64,000 nucleotides of DNA from Leadbetterella byssophila_A (GTDB lineage: Bacteria; Bacteroidota; Bacteroidia; Cytophagales; Spirosomataceae): positions 28,275 to 92,274 of the forward strand of contig JBEBRR010000005.1 in assembly GCA_040394735.1 (NCBI GenBank), written 5' to 3'. Made by a program: the position numbers and the translations under genes. Below are positions 26,798-36,007 of the stretch, in pieces. The notes below the pieces were generated by a model that saw only the letters and a program-made list of their open reading frames with translations, was not told where the DNA came from and did not search any database. The first letter of the stretch is position 1; each line of letters opens with the position of its first letter.

Positions 26798-26805
26798 CAA
26801 ATTTA
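26798..26805 (-). promoter_or_regulatory. possible -7 box of cbpA-cbpM
   Basis: On the minus strand this reads TAAATTTG, an exact match to TAnnTTTG, about 46 bases before the cbpA start. No -33 TTTG at the expected distance was seen. Confidence 0.35.
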
Positions 26806-26924
26806 AAGCCCTAGGTTTTTTTGTGCGGGCAGGTAAATATTTTTTTTCGGAAAACCGGAAGACAATGTGGGGTAAAACCGTTAAATTTTGTCTTACGAAT
26901 TATACAACCTTAACTGCCGGATAA

Positions 26925-27578
26925 ATGTACGAAAAGTACAGTAAGAAAAACCGGGAAGAGAACCCTTCTCAAAAGCTGAGAATAGCTTCGGAAAATGACG
27001 AGGATTCCGGAGAGGGGATTGTCCTGGACGAAGAGAACTATTTAAGGAGACTGTTTAAAATGTCTCCCGAAAAAGGCTTTGACTTATTGTTCCGGAAATA
27101 CTACGGAAAACTGTGCAGTCATTGTGTGCGTTTCGTTCACTCCAAGGCTTTTGCGGAAGACATCGTATCGGAGATTTTTGTCAACTTCTGGCAGAAAAAA
27201 GTGTATGACCATATTGACACCTCCTTTAAAATGTATTTGTACAAAAGTGTGCAGTTCCGGTCGTATAACTTCCTGAAAAAAGAGTTTTTACGCGAAACGA
27301 ATGAGATCCGGGAGATCGACTTTGCCCGTAAAAGCCCTGTAGACAAGCCGGATGATATCTTATTCTATCATGAACTTGCCGCACGCCTGGATAAAATTAT
27401 CAGGAGCCTTCCCGCTCAATCCCGAAAAGCCTTCCAGATGTCGCGCCTGGAAGGAATGAAATACAGTGAAATTGCCCGTGAAATGAACATTACCGTCAGT
27501 GCCGTTGAAAGACTGGTAAGCCGGGCACTGGCCAAAATAAAAATGGAACTGCGATCTGACTCCACCGGCAGTCCTTGA
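26925..27578 (+). CDS. ECF-type RNA polymerase sigma factor (FecI-like)
   Basis: 217 residues. After an unusual charged N-terminal extension of about 40 residues comes sigma region 2 (GFDLLFRKYYGKLCSHCVRFVHSKAFAEDIVSEIFVNFWQKK, a classic ECF helix), then region 4 with the helix-turn-helix RKAFQMSRLEGMKYSEIAREMNITVSAVERLVSRALAKI. It directs RNA polymerase to promoters controlled by the paired anti-sigma factor encoded next. With the STN-containing SusC protein downstream it forms a trans-envelope signalling set in which substrate binding at the outer membrane activates the sigma factor. Confidence 0.92.
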   Translation: MYEKYSKKNREENPSQKLRIASENDEDSGEGIVLDEENYLRRLFKMSPEKGFDLLFRKYYGKLCSHCVRFVHSKAFAEDIVSEIFVNFWQKKVYDHIDTSFKMYLYKSVQFRSYNFLKKEFLRETNEIREIDFARKSPVDKPDDILFYHELAARLDKIIRSLPAQSRKAFQMSRLEGMKYSEIAREMNITVSAVERLVSRALAKIKMELRSDSTGSP

Positions 27579-27613
27579 GATGAACAGAACTTTTGATTAA
27601 TAATAAACGCATC

Positions 27614-28657
27614 GTGAACAAAAAATTAGTTTTTGATTTTCTGAATGACAACCTGACGTCTATTCAGCGGAAAAACCTGGAGCAGTGGCTGGAAGACCCG
27701 GCTAACGAGGAGGAGTTTTACAGCTATTTAAACGATTACGAAAATGAGAACATGCAGTACGATGTGGATGTGGAAGAAAAACTGCGGGAAGTAAAAGAAA
27801 GACTAAGCAATACCACCCCGGACAAGGAGGGAAATCTGAAATCAGGGAAACTTGCCGGGAGAAAGCGGACCATGTCTTTTGCCGCTGCGGCCACCCTCCT
27901 GCTGATGCTGGGTGTTTTATGGACCAAGAAAAAGGTTAGCCCGGAAGAGGTGACAGATTCTGCGTCCGGAAAGTTAACATCAGCCGTAGAAAGTCCCGTT
28001 GAGAGGGTGAATAACACCGGGTTCCCGTATACCGTGGTACTGCCGGACAACAGTTCGGTGATTTTGCAGCCGGACGGCAAAATAAGCTATTCACCGGAAG
28101 ATTTCAAAAAGGGGAAACGGGTAGTCTACTTTGAAGGAACCGGTTTTTTTGAAGTGTCCAAGAATCCAGATGCCCCTTTTATCGTCAATACAAATGACTT
28201 CACCACCCGCGTGCTGGGCACCAGTTTTACGTTAAGAACAGCCGGAAGCTCGCAGGAAAACGAGATTGTGGTGAAAACCGGGAAAGTGGCCGTCTTTAAA
28301 GCGGCTCCGGGTGATGCTCCCGGAGAGCCGGTTCTGCTTTCAGCTAACCAGAAGCTTCAGTTCTCAAAGGGCTCTGCCTTAGTGCCCGTGATGATCAGCA
28401 AGAAAGACCTGGATCAGCCGGCCGAATCGCTGTCTTTTGAATTTGATGAAAGACCTGTGAGCGAGGTATTCGAGATCCTTTCTTCCGCCTATCATGTGGA
28501 AATAGACTTTGAAATGGAAGAAATGAAAAACTGCAAACTGACCGCATTTCTTTCCGATGAGCCTCTTTATGAAAAAATCAGGCTGATCTGCTTTGCCCTT
28601 GACGCAAGATATGAAATTAATAACAAAGTGATAATCATAACCTCAAACGGATGCTGA
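27614..28657 (+). CDS. FecR-family anti-sigma factor
   Basis: 347 residues from GTG 27614 (NKKLVFDFLNDNL, the usual family start); an in-frame TTG at 27593 adds seven residues and is the alternative. The cytoplasmic N-terminus has sigma-binding helices (QRKNLEQWLEDPANEEEF). A single membrane helix follows at about 82-98 (FAAAATLLLMLGVLW). The periplasmic FecR domain reads TVVLPDNSSVILQPDGKISY and VYFEGTGFFEVSKNPDAPFIVNT. A C-terminal STN-like/DUF4974 segment ends the protein (SFEFDERPVSEVFEILSSAY). It transmits a signal from the TonB-dependent transporter to the sigma factor. Confidence 0.92.
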   Translation: MNKKLVFDFLNDNLTSIQRKNLEQWLEDPANEEEFYSYLNDYENENMQYDVDVEEKLREVKERLSNTTPDKEGNLKSGKLAGRKRTMSFAAAATLLLMLGVLWTKKKVSPEEVTDSASGKLTSAVESPVERVNNTGFPYTVVLPDNSSVILQPDGKISYSPEDFKKGKRVVYFEGTGFFEVSKNPDAPFIVNTNDFTTRVLGTSFTLRTAGSSQENEIVVKTGKVAVFKAAPGDAPGEPVLLSANQKLQFSKGSALVPVMISKKDLDQPAESLSFEFDERPVSEVFEILSSAYHVEIDFEMEEMKNCKLTAFLSDEPLYEKIRLICFALDARYEINNKVIIITSNGC

Positions 28658-28799
28658 TGGACAGACTCTAACTTGCAACACAAAAAGAAGCCCGCCCCGG
28701 CAAGGACAGGCTTCCGTTCAGGCTCATTGAAATTGGCGTTTCTCAGACTGAGCCCGGCTTTAATTAAAACCAATTGTTAATTAAAAACTCTGTAAAATT

Positions 28800-31700
28800 A
28801 TGAAGAAAAAACTACAATCGCGTAGTCTAATACGATGCCTCATGCGAGTAACACTAATTCAATTTATTTTATCTGTTACCGTGATAAGTTTAAGCTTTGC
28901 GGGAGAAGCGCATTCCCAAAAGCTTTTAACGAAGCGGCTGGACTTTAAAGCGCAGGAGCAAAGCTTAAAAAGCACGATCCGGCAGCTGGAAAAAATATCA
29001 GAATCCAGGTTTATTTACAGCAACAGCCTGATCAATACGGAAAACAAAATATCGCTGGAATTATCCAATGTTACTTTTAAGGAAGTTCTCCATAAGATCT
29101 TTGACCCTTTGGATATTACCTATACCATCTCGGGGAACCAGGTGGTGCTTCAGAAAAAGAAAGGGGTTTTCAAATCTTTAAAGGGGAAATTCGGAGACAA
29201 TATTCTGCTGGAAAGAGAAGAAATAAAAATAATCGGAACGGTCAGGGATGAAAAAGGGGAACCTTTAGCCGGGGTAAGCGTAGTGCTGAAAGGTACGGCA
29301 AAAGGACTTATTACGGATGTAAACGGAGGCTTTGAAATTTCTGTGCCGGGTCCGGAGTCAGTATTGCAGTTCAGGATAGTGGGATATAGCCCTAATGAAG
29401 TAACCGTGGGAAACAGAACCCGGCTGGATGTGGTGCTGGAGCTGGATTCCAAAAGCCTCGAAGAATTAGTGGTGGTAGGTTACGGTACCGTGAAGAAACG
29501 TGATCTGACCGGCTCTGTGGCTCAGATAAAAGGGGCTGATATTACAGCTTTCCCCGTATCTGATCCGGTACAGGCCTTACAGGGCCGGACCCCCGGTGTA
29601 CAGATCATTACCAATACCGGTGCGCCGGACGGAGATTTCCAGGTGCGTATCAGGGGAGTCAACTCTATTCGTGGCGGTAACGGCCCCCTGTACATTGTCG
29701 ACGGGATTCCTTTCAGCAATTATACGGTCAATCAATATGATATTGAATCGATAGAAATATTGAAAGATGCTTCCGCCACCGCCATCTATGGATCGCGCGG
29801 GGCAAACGGCGTGATCATCATTACCACTAAGCGGGGTAAGGAAGGGAAAGCCAATATCAATTACAGCATTGATTACGGTATTCAGAAGCCGATCAAAAAG
29901 CTGGAACTTATGGATGCCCAACAGTGGGCCCGGTTCTACAATGAGTACCTGGTGAATGCAAAAATTCTGACGGAGGCTCCTTTCAGCGAGGCTGATATAG
30001 CCGCTATGGGCAGAGGCGTGGACTGGCAGGATGAAGTGTTCCAGCCCGCCCCCATCCAGAACCATAACCTGTCGGTATCCGGCGGTACGGATAAAATAAA
30101 ATACCATATAACCGGTTCCGCGTTTAAACGCGACGGGCTTGTGCATAACAGCATGATGGGCAAGTATAACCTCCGCTCCACGCTGGATGTAAAGGCCCAT
30201 GAAATGCTGGATATTTCCATGCAGATGGGGTATACGTTTGTGGATCGCATGAACCAGAATGATGGCGGTGGTAACGGAGGTTCCTCGATGCTGGCAGCGG
30301 CTTACTCGGCCCCTCCCACTTTTTCTCCTTACAATGAGCAGGGAAAATACCGCGACCTCCGGTCATTATACACCTGGTCTTCTCACGAATTGCGTAACCC
30401 GCTGATGATGGCGTATGAGTCCAAATATAAAACAGCCCAGAATCTCAGCAATATCAATGCTTCAGCTAATTTCAAACCGTTTAAAGGGTTTTCGCTGAGA
30501 TCATCGGTAGGCCTGGAAAATTCGGATTCGCGGTATGACGGGTACACCAATTCAAATTATATCTACCAGAGCAACAGTGCCTCGGTCAGTAACAATCGTT
30601 ATACCAACTTCACCAACGAGAATATCCTGAGCTATCAGGCCGATATCAACACAGCCCACAGCCTGAACATTATGGCAGGCCAAACCATCCAGTCCAGCAC
30701 CAGCAGGTCGATTGCCGCTTCAGGAAATACATTCTTATCGGATGTGCCGGAAACCAACGCCCTGCAGACGGCAGGGATTATTAATACCCCCTCCACAGGA
30801 TTCAGCAGGTGGGTGCTGATGTCTTACCTGGGGCGCCTGAACTATTCATTCAAAGACAGGTACCTGCTCACCACCAGCATCCGTGCCGATGGATCGAGCC
30901 GGTATTCACCCGGTCAGCGCTGGGGGTATTTCCCGTCAGCAGCAATAGCCTGGCGGGTGTCATCGGAGCCTTTCATGGAAAACATTCCAAAAATATCGGA
31001 TCTGAAGATCCGTGCGAGCTATGGCCAGACGGGTTCTACAGCTATCAGCCCTTACGGTACACAAAACCTTTTGTCTGCGGGTAAAGCGGCCACGGGGGCC
31101 GGTAATTACACCTACTTCGCACCAGGCACCACGTACCCGGGCTCGCTGAAGTGGGAAACCACCACGCAGATTGATGCGGGGATTGACCTGGCGATGTTCA
31201 ATAACCGCATCCGCTTCACCGCTGACTACTATTACAAGTATACTACGGATTTGCTGAATGCGGTTTACCTGCCTTCGTCATCCGGCTACACTTCGTCTGT
31301 GCGTAATATCGGACGTATGGACAATGAAGGAATTGAACTGATGGTCGAAGGAGATATTATCCGGAATAATGACCTTCAACTGAATGCCTCATTTAATATT
31401 TCGACAAACAAGAATACCGTGGTGAAGCTGGAAGGGGGCGAAGATATTCTGGGCACCGTATACAATAACTATGGTTCGGGTACCATTACCATCATCCGGG
31501 AAGGACAGCCCCTGGGGGCCTTCTATCTGTTCAAAGATGCCGGGATCAATGATACGGGCCAGCTTTCCTATGTTAACCTGGATGAAAGTGTGGATGCCAA
31601 CGGAAACGCCACTTACACCGATGCAGACCGGTACATTGCGGGTAACCCTTTTCCTGATTTCTTCTATGGGGTTACGGTAGACTTACGGTATAAAAAATGG

Positions 31701-32147
31701 GCGGTAAATATGTTATGGCAGGGAACTCAGGGGAACGATGTATTTAACCTGAGCGAAATGCGCAACTTATCCTATTCGCAGGGGATGAACATTTCCGATA
31801 AAGTGTACGGCAGCAGCTGGCGGGAAGGCCAGGACAATTCCAATGTGAAATATCCTAAAATTCAGCAGACAGGAACGCTGCGCTTTTCAGACCGCTTCCT
31901 GGAAGACGGTTCGTACCTCCGTTTGAAAAATATCAGTATTGCGTATCATATTCCGGTTCCTAAAAGTATGAACTGGCTGAAAGCGGCAAGTATTTATGTG
32001 GCTGCTCAAAATTACCTGACCTTCACCAAATACACCGGGGTTGATCCTGAGGTAAGTTCAAAAGGCGGAGATATTGACGGTTCCATAGATCACCTGTCGT
32101 ACCCGAACAGTAAAACCCTTACGATAGGCTCCAGAATTCAGTTCTAA
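28800..32147 (+). CDS. SusC/RagA-family TonB-linked outer-membrane transporter with STN domain
   Basis: 1115 residues. N-terminal export signal (about 1-40), a secretin/TonB short N-terminal (STN) signalling domain (about 48-118), a carboxypeptidase-regulatory-like domain (about 143-225; GTVRDEKGEPLAGVSVVLKG), the hallmark LVVVGYGTVKKRDLTGSVA link to the plug domain, and a 22-strand barrel ending IGSRIQF. The STN domain means it can signal to the FecR protein encoded just upstream. It imports a substrate captured by the SusD lipoprotein, energised by TonB. Substrate is not readable from sequence, but the enzyme in the same cluster is a phosphoesterase rather than a glycosidase. Confidence 0.95.
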   Translation: MKKKLQSRSLIRCLMRVTLIQFILSVTVISLSFAGEAHSQKLLTKRLDFKAQEQSLKSTIRQLEKISESRFIYSNSLINTENKISLELSNVTFKEVLHKIFDPLDITYTISGNQVVLQKKKGVFKSLKGKFGDNILLEREEIKIIGTVRDEKGEPLAGVSVVLKGTAKGLITDVNGGFEISVPGPESVLQFRIVGYSPNEVTVGNRTRLDVVLELDSKSLEELVVVGYGTVKKRDLTGSVAQIKGADITAFPVSDPVQALQGRTPGVQIITNTGAPDGDFQVRIRGVNSIRGGNGPLYIVDGIPFSNYTVNQYDIESIEILKDASATAIYGSRGANGVIIITTKRGKEGKANINYSIDYGIQKPIKKLELMDAQQWARFYNEYLVNAKILTEAPFSEADIAAMGRGVDWQDEVFQPAPIQNHNLSVSGGTDKIKYHITGSAFKRDGLVHNSMMGKYNLRSTLDVKAHEMLDISMQMGYTFVDRMNQNDGGGNGGSSMLAAAYSAPPTFSPYNEQGKYRDLRSLYTWSSHELRNPLMMAYESKYKTAQNLSNINASANFKPFKGFSLRSSVGLENSDSRYDGYTNSNYIYQSNSASVSNNRYTNFTNENILSYQADINTAHSLNIMAGQTIQSSTSRSIAASGNTFLSDVPETNALQTAGIINTPSTGFSRWVLMSYLGRLNYSFKDRYLLTTSIRADGSSRYSPGQRWGYFPSAAIAWRVSSEPFMENIPKISDLKIRASYGQTGSTAISPYGTQNLLSAGKAATGAGNYTYFAPGTTYPGSLKWETTTQIDAGIDLAMFNNRIRFTADYYYKYTTDLLNAVYLPSSSGYTSSVRNIGRMDNEGIELMVEGDIIRNNDLQLNASFNISTNKNTVVKLEGGEDILGTVYNNYGSGTITIIREGQPLGAFYLFKDAGINDTGQLSYVNLDESVDANGNATYTDADRYIAGNPFPDFFYGVTVDLRYKKWAVNMLWQGTQGNDVFNLSEMRNLSYSQGMNISDKVYGSSWREGQDNSNVKYPKIQQTGTLRFSDRFLEDGSYLRLKNISIAYHIPVPKSMNWLKAASIYVAAQNYLTFTKYTGVDPEVSSKGGDIDGSIDHLSYPNSKTLTIGSRIQF

Positions 32148-32167
32148 GGATATTAAAAGCTAATAAG

Positions 32168-33676
32168 ATGAAATACACTAAAATATTTATTATAACGGTT
32201 TTATACGGATTGCTGAGCAGCTGCACAGACATGCTGGAAGAAAAAGACTTTACCTATGCTGTAGCCAGCTCCACCTTCTATAATACCCCCGCTGAGGCCA
32301 ATGCAGCGGTGATGGCCCCTCTTGACATGATGCGTAATGCGTATGGAGATGACTGGTTTGCCACCCAGGAGATCAATACGGAATACGTATATCCGAAAGG
32401 AGTTTACTCGAATTATGCCTACAGGGAGTATAACGGCTTTATTAATGCCACCCATGTAAGCCGTTCCGCTACCGGCTGGCAAAGGATCTGGCGCGCCATC
32501 ATGTTCTGCAATACGGCCATAGGCCGGTTACCCGAAGCCAATGCGATGACACAGGAGCAGATCTCTGCTTACCTGGGCGAATTACGTTTCCTGCGTGCCT
32601 TCAACTACTTTAACCTCGTACGCGGCTGGGGAGGTGTGCCGTTACGTACCGAAGAGAATATTACACAATGGGATCTGGCCAAATCAAGTCCTGAAGAAAT
32701 CTATACCTATGTGGTTAATGACCTGAAATTCGCGGTAGAGAACTGCCCGGAAACCCCGCGGATGATAGGCACTCCCGGGAAGAATGCAGCGAAGGCCCTG
32801 TTAGCGGAAGTGTACATGTATACCCGGGAGTATCAGGAGGCCCTGAGATTGTCGGGAGAAGTCATGAACAGCAATGCCTATAGCCTGGTAGCTGTTAGCG
32901 GCTCCCGTGATTTTGACAAGGTATTCGGGTATGACCTGGTTACTTCTTCGGAAGAAGTGTTTTACATTAAAACTTCCCGTACCGATAGTAAAACGTGGAG
33001 CTACCTGGGCTATACGGCGCATCCGAACTATACCATTGACGGTAAGAAAATGCTGAATGGTAACGGCTACTGGACCCACTACACCGATGTACGCAATACG
33101 TTTATTGCAGAATGGGATCCGAAAGATTTCCGTAAGGGGCTTAATGTAGGGGTTTTTGACCTGGGTGCAGCCTATGGCGGTGCAAACGGGGCTTTGCTGA
33201 CCAAATACTGGGACCCCAATGCTTCCGGTTATGGAGGTAACGTTTCTATTCCTTTGATCCGTTATACCGATGTGCTTTTCACCTTTGCAGAGGCGAGTGC
33301 GCGTGTAGCCGGTGCCCCCACGGCAGAATCTATGGAAGCTGTTAACCAGATGCGCAGGCGGGCGTACGGTAAGCCGGCCAATGGAGCGGATGCTGCGCTG
33401 GATTATAAGCTAGCTGATTACAGCACGCTCTCCTCTTTCACTGACCTGCTGATTAAAGAGTCAAGATATGAGCGTATGAATGAAGCGAAACAGTGGAATT
33501 TTACGGTCCGGTTAGGGAAAGACAAAGTGCAGGCGCTGGTGAATAAAAAGCGGCTGGACGGCGCAGCTCTTCCGATCAGCGAGAAGCATTGGTTATTCAA
33601 CATTCCGGATAGCGAGTTTGCATATAATAAAGCCCTGAACCAGGCAACGGATCAGAACCCGGGCTATTCAAATTAA
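32168..33676 (+). CDS. SusD/RagB-family substrate-binding lipoprotein
   Basis: 502 residues with a lipoprotein signal (IFIITVLYGLLSSC; lipid-modified Cys followed by TDM). The SusD fold is recognised by GWQRIWRAIMFCNTAIGRLPEA, ELRFLRAFNYFNLVRGWGGVPL and AKALLAEVYMYTREYQEAL (TPR-like helices), and the family's terminal NPGYSN. It covers the SusC barrel on the cell surface as a lid and binds the substrate. It starts 20 bases after the SusC stop and is followed by the EEP gene after 12 bases, so the three form one transcript. Confidence 0.95.
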   Translation: MKYTKIFIITVLYGLLSSCTDMLEEKDFTYAVASSTFYNTPAEANAAVMAPLDMMRNAYGDDWFATQEINTEYVYPKGVYSNYAYREYNGFINATHVSRSATGWQRIWRAIMFCNTAIGRLPEANAMTQEQISAYLGELRFLRAFNYFNLVRGWGGVPLRTEENITQWDLAKSSPEEIYTYVVNDLKFAVENCPETPRMIGTPGKNAAKALLAEVYMYTREYQEALRLSGEVMNSNAYSLVAVSGSRDFDKVFGYDLVTSSEEVFYIKTSRTDSKTWSYLGYTAHPNYTIDGKKMLNGNGYWTHYTDVRNTFIAEWDPKDFRKGLNVGVFDLGAAYGGANGALLTKYWDPNASGYGGNVSIPLIRYTDVLFTFAEASARVAGAPTAESMEAVNQMRRRAYGKPANGADAALDYKLADYSTLSSFTDLLIKESRYERMNEAKQWNFTVRLGKDKVQALVNKKRLDGAALPISEKHWLFNIPDSEFAYNKALNQATDQNPGYSN

Positions 33677-33688
33677 CCTTATAAGATC

Positions 33689-34480
33689 ATGAAATCAGCA
33701 TTAAAACCCTTAATAGGTTTATTGATATTATTTTCTGCAGTACAATTGTATGCGCAGGAAAAGCAGCCCATACGGATAAAAGTGGGGACCTATAATGTAG
33801 GCCATTTCAACCAGGGAAATACCGGGGGCTTCCAGGGGCGGCATTTCAGGGCGGAGGCCCAGAAATGGCGGGCCTGGGTAGGCAGCCAGAGCCTGGATGT
33901 CCTGGTAGTGAACGAATGGAACAAGGGCTTTGATAAAGACAGCACCCTTAATGCCGAGGAGGAAATCCTGAAGCCGTATTATAATCACCGGTACTTCGGA
34001 CAGGCCCACACGTGGATTTTTAACGGCATAGCCAGCCATTATAAGCTGAAAAACATCCGGCAGAAAAACTGGTTCGGGGAATACTATGCCCTGGTAGGCG
34101 ACCTGGTCATTGACGGCACCACCGTCACAGTTCTGTCGACTCATATGCCCTGGCAGCAGCAATGGCACAGGGAATCGCTGGAGCTGCTGATAAAAGAGCT
34201 CAGAAATTATGAGTATTTTATATGCATGGGAGATATCAACGCCCTGGATGAAGAGCAGCTTCGGTTTATGTCGGAAGGATTCAATATTGCCAACGGCGGC
34301 TACCAGGGCTGGTTTCTGACAGCACCGTCAGGAAAATTGAACGGGAAAAAAGACGGGCTGAACATTGACAACATTATCACCAGCAAAAATATTAAAATTA
34401 TGAACATCTCTGCGCCGTATACGGGCCTGAATGACCAGGATCACCTGCCTGTGATCGCAGATATAATCATAACGAGATAA
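33689..34480 (+). CDS. secreted endonuclease/exonuclease/phosphatase (EEP) family enzyme
   Basis: 263 residues with a signal peptide ending near LYAQ (residue 23). The EEP metal-phosphoesterase motifs follow: GTYNVGHF, VVNEWNKG (metal-binding Glu), LSTHMPWQQQWH, CMGDINALDE (Asp/Asn pair), NIDNIIT and NDQDHLPVIAD (catalytic Asp-His). It should hydrolyse a phosphodiester or phosphomonoester outside the cytoplasm; nucleic acid, nucleotide, sphingolipid or inositol phosphate substrates are all possible. It is the only enzyme in the SusCD operon, 12 bases behind SusD, so its product is probably the imported substrate. It differs from the cytoplasmic exonuclease III at 15.6 kb. Confidence 0.85.
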   Translation: MKSALKPLIGLLILFSAVQLYAQEKQPIRIKVGTYNVGHFNQGNTGGFQGRHFRAEAQKWRAWVGSQSLDVLVVNEWNKGFDKDSTLNAEEEILKPYYNHRYFGQAHTWIFNGIASHYKLKNIRQKNWFGEYYALVGDLVIDGTTVTVLSTHMPWQQQWHRESLELLIKELRNYEYFICMGDINALDEEQLRFMSEGFNIANGGYQGWFLTAPSGKLNGKKDGLNIDNIITSKNIKIMNISAPYTGLNDQDHLPVIADIIITR

Positions 34481-34581
34481 CCCGGGCAGTGAGACATTTT
34501 TAAGCCGGTAATTGAGTATAAATGGTTAGCCACAGATGGATGCTCAAATACGGATTCGTGCATCTGTAGCTGTAAAAACAC

Positions 34582-34618
34582 CAGGGGCGGAAACACAAAG
34601 TGTGTATTTCCGCCCCTG
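34582..34618. terminator. strong hairpin between convergent operons
   Basis: Arms CAGGGGCGGAAA (34582-34593) and TTTCCGCCCCTG (34607-34618) form a perfect 12-bp stem. On the minus strand it is followed closely by a T-run (GGTGTTTTTAC), so it should act as an intrinsic terminator for the DUF4374 transcript. For the plus-strand SusCD operon a T-run is missing. Confidence 0.75.
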
Positions 34619-34642
34619 AAACGTTCTGTCGCACCTTACAGG

Positions 34643-35995
34643 TCAATAAGATCCGATATAGCTGGATCCGGACTGTCCGGTCAGGGTAGCCCCTTTGATC
34701 ACTTCTTTGGTTTTCCAGTTGATCACGTATAATTTTCCGGCTTCACCGGTTGGAGTAAGCGGTACATAAACATAATCTCCGCTTACGGCAATGTTCTGGT
34801 ATTGGCCGAAGTTCAGCCCTGCTTCATAGTCATTGCTGATCTTCGTAGCCGTTTTGGCATTCAGGTCCACAAGGGCCAGGTAACCTCCCGTACCACTGCC
34901 TTTATCATATAAAACCAGGCCGATACCGTCTTTGACATATCTCCAGGCCTGGATACGGGTTGCGGATTCCCCCAGGGCAGTGTTCAGGTTGAACTCATAA
35001 GAGCTGTCATAATCGTTAGTAGCGCTGCTTATACGCAGGATCTGGTGACCTACCCATTGCCCGGTGGCTGCCTGGTATACATGTCCGTCATCTCCTACAT
35101 ATTGGGTCATGGTACGGTACGAGTGATTATTCGTTTTAGCCAGTGTAGAGGTGATCAGCTTAGGATTTTGTAAAGAAGGGTAATCTACTACCAGCGTAAC
35201 CGTACCGATGGTCCTGTTAGCGTTGTCATTTGCCCAGGTGGGGTTTCCACTGGCATTGTAAGATAACTTCGTCGGATCTACTTTACTCACATTACAGCCG
35301 ATGAACAGCTTGTTCTGCGCCTTGTTTAAAACCGGAACGTCAATACGTCCTACCGAATAACCCTGAGCTTCCAGCTCGGTGGAGAACGGAAAGTCAAACT
35401 CCGTAGAGTTAGGAACTTTGGCATTCACCAGGTCAATGATAGCGATCCTTACCTTGCCTCTCGTATATTTATAAACATGGTTAGGTGCAGTACCTTCGTA
35501 AACCGTAGTGCTTCCGGTCAGGTGCACGCCCACACCGATACCCTCAGCCGCTTTTACCCAACGCGGAGAAGTACCGATAATATCGGCAAGCTCCAGCTCA
35601 TTTCCGGTATCAAAATAGTCCTTTCCCCCTTTTACCTGGTATTTATTGAATACCCCGCCGTCTTCGCCGGTATATTGAATGTTATAGAGTTCTTTTCCGT
35701 CTTCAGAGCCCTGAACCCGGGCCGTACGGGCCGAGCGCAGACCGAACCCGCCGGTGTAAATGTTAAGCGAGAAGTTAGGGTCGATCGCCTGTTCGTGCGT
35801 GATGGCATAGGCCATGGTTCCGCCATTACCGGCTGTACCGGTCTCATCCGGAATAGAGGCGGTAAGAGAAATGAATTCCCGGCCTTCTCCTTCATTCTCC
35901 TCTCCTGATGCCGGGGAATCATTTTCACAACCGGTCAGTGTGCCAAGAAGGATAGCAGCACTCAGGAAAGCTGTTTTGAACAACGTTTTTTTCAT
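34643..35995 (-). CDS. DUF4374 lipoprotein
   Basis: 450 residues with a lipoprotein signal (ILLGTLTGC, then ENDS). The mature protein begins with a Glu/Gly-rich linker, then beta-propeller-like repeats (VRIAIIDLVNAKVPNSTEF, GYLALVDLNAKTATKIS, LYVINWKTKEVIKGATL) of the DUF4374 family. Such proteins are regularly encoded beside TonB receptors for siderophores or haem in Bacteroidota. It is 12 bases behind a TonB receptor gene here and ends shortly before a terminator hairpin. It may bind the ligand or ligand carrier at the cell surface; this is inferred from context. Confidence 0.85.
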   Translation of the reverse strand: MKKTLFKTAFLSAAILLGTLTGCENDSPASGEENEGEGREFISLTASIPDETGTAGNGGTMAYAITHEQAIDPNFSLNIYTGGFGLRSARTARVQGSEDGKELYNIQYTGEDGGVFNKYQVKGGKDYFDTGNELELADIIGTSPRWVKAAEGIGVGVHLTGSTTVYEGTAPNHVYKYTRGKVRIAIIDLVNAKVPNSTEFDFPFSTELEAQGYSVGRIDVPVLNKAQNKLFIGCNVSKVDPTKLSYNASGNPTWANDNANRTIGTVTLVVDYPSLQNPKLITSTLAKTNNHSYRTMTQYVGDDGHVYQAATGQWVGHQILRISSATNDYDSSYEFNLNTALGESATRIQAWRYVKDGIGLVLYDKGSGTGGYLALVDLNAKTATKISNDYEAGLNFGQYQNIAVSGDYVYVPLTPTGEAGKLYVINWKTKEVIKGATLTGQSGSSYIGSY

Positions 35996-36007
35996 ATTTG
36001 CTTTTGT

